Assembly: GCA_016291475.1 (NCBI GenBank)
Contig: JAEEXJ010000014.1
Location: 1-42,065 of the forward strand
Direction of reading: 5' to 3'
Source: Lachnospiraceae bacterium
Lineage (GTDB): Bacteria > Bacillota_A > Clostridia > Lachnospirales > Lachnospiraceae
DNA: 42,065 nt
Part shown: positions 41,552-42,065 of the stretch, one piece after another
Numbering within the stretch: the first letter of the stretch is position 1
Layout of the letters: the number at the start of each line of letters is the position of its first letter
Made by a program: the position numbers and the translations under genes
The notes under the pieces: generated by a model
What the model was told of the DNA's origin: nothing
The model's database searches: none
The model's input: the letters and a program-made list of their open reading frames with translations, nothing else

Positions 41552-41667
41552 GATTTAAGCCTCATACTTTGCGTTTGCGTGACACATTTTAACAGTTTAA
41601 CCTCGTTACCGCAACAAAAAAGGCATATATTTGAAGGGTTTATTGGGGGCGTACCTTGCCCATAAAC

Positions 41668-41696
41668 TTGAAATTGCCGTGTATATGGGGTAAAAT
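41668..41696 (+). promoter_or_regulatory. promoter of ireB-ruvX
   Basis: TTGAAA (41668-41673), a 17-bp spacer, TAAAAT (41691-41696). Expected start near 41703. Confidence 0.65.
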
Positions 41697-41737
41697 CATC
41701 CATGTATGAACAAAACGAGGGATTGGGAGGTGATCTG

Positions 41738-42001
41738 ATGCCCAGGGACAATACACATACTCAGTATTTTGAGGTGCCCACCGATGATTCGGGTGCGGCA
41801 TCGGTTCTTGAAGAGGTATACGAGGCTCTTCAGGAAAAGGGTTACAATCCCGTCAATCAGATCGTCGGATATATCATGAGCGGAGACCCCACCTATATTA
41901 CCAGCCATAAGGGTGCAAGATCTCTCATCATGAAGGTTGAGAGAGATGAACTGGTTGAAGAGCTTCTCTTGGAATATATTGCAAGCAAGGGCTGGAACTG
42001 A
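41738..42001 (+). CDS. ireB: IreB family regulatory phosphoprotein (UPF0297)
   Basis: 87 residues. The family core is [23 protein letters not shown] followed by [17 protein letters not shown]. In Enterococcus IreB is a substrate of the kinase IreK and controls cephalosporin tolerance; Thr residues near the N terminus are phosphorylated there, and T6 and T8 are candidates here. The ATG at 41738 has a near-consensus GGGAGGTGATC ribosome site, which decides against the upstream in-frame start. ruvX follows after 15 bp. Confidence 0.93.
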   Translation: MPRDNTHTQYFEVPTDDSGAASVLEEVYEALQEKGYNPVNQIVGYIMSGDPTYITSHKGARSLIMKVERDELVEELLLEYIASKGWN

Positions 42002-42016
42002 TTTCGGTATCGCCTG

Positions 42017-42065
42017 ATGGAAGCAAACGGAAAAAGATTAATGGGTTTGGATTTCGGGTCGAAGA
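42017..42065 (+). CDS. ruvX: RuvX/YqgF Holliday-junction resolvase-like protein (partial, start only)
   Basis: Only the first 16 codons are in the window. They read MEANGKRLMGLDFGSK, where MGLDFGSK is the family's RNase H-like first strand with its catalytic Asp. The ireB-ruvX order is usual in Firmicutes. The gene runs off the right edge. Confidence 0.8.
   Translation, partial: MEANGKRLMGLDFGSK

Overview
The window is a compact, moderately GC-balanced chromosomal segment. It looks like an anaerobic, polysaccharide-using member of the Clostridia, most likely Lachnospiraceae close to Butyrivibrio or Pseudobutyrivibrio. The evidence is the archaeal/eukaryal-type ProRS, the HprK / WhiA / RapZ / Crh-like HPr set, an IreB-RuvX start, a methyl-accepting chemotaxis protein (MCP), and a GH10 xylanase and an esterase that both lack signal peptides. 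The species assignment is inference from gene content. No insertion sequence, prophage, CRISPR array or rRNA is visible; there is one tRNA gene.

Layout. 1-7.3 kb: tRNA-Lys(CUU), tatD, a MecA-type adaptor, a zinc-ribbon membrane protein coupled to a TPM-domain protein, a HAD phosphatase, proS and a DEDDh exonuclease with a zinc ribbon. 7.3-9.8 kb: an HD protein and uvrC, divergent from one overlapping promoter. 9.8-11.3 kb: a DUF1846 protein. 11.4-17.9 kb: a tightly packed run of ftsH, a DacF-like protein with all catalytic motifs lost, trmB, trxA, hprK and a ROK glucokinase. 18-21 kb: murB, rapZ, whiA and an HPr-like gene, resembling the yvcJ-yvcK-yvcL-crh locus of Bacillus subtilis but without yvcK. 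21-28 kb: lipid/diacylglycerol kinase, ppiB, a GNAT protein, a two-domain esterase, tadA, thiN and a three-gene membrane-protein operon. 28-32 kb: cysE, prmA, rsmE and a cysteine desulfurase. 32-38.6 kb: accessory genes (an MCP with an unusual beta-rich sensor domain, a cytoplasmic GH10 xylanase, and an FAD oxidoreductase with its TetR regulator). 38.6-42 kb: mtaB, a second HPr-like gene, thiI, ireB and the start of ruvX.

How it fits together. HprK and glucokinase are co-encoded, and the window carries two HPr-family proteins. Both keep the Ser46-type HprK target and both lack the His15 phosphotransfer residue. This points to a signalling branch in which HPr-like proteins act as Ser-P regulators and not as PTS phosphocarriers. 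The cytoplasmic xylanase, the cytoplasmic esterase and the MCP suggest sensing and intracellular processing of short plant-polysaccharide fragments. Promoters are often of the extended -10 type (TGnTATAAT-like) with weak -35 boxes. Several gene ends carry strong, near-perfect hairpins, some with and some without a U-tract.

The most interesting items are the pseudo-DD-carboxypeptidase downstream of ftsH, the two His15-less HPr proteins, the substituted Walker A motif of RapZ, the paired operators in front of the oxidoreductase-TetR operon, and the MCP sensor domain next to the xylanase.
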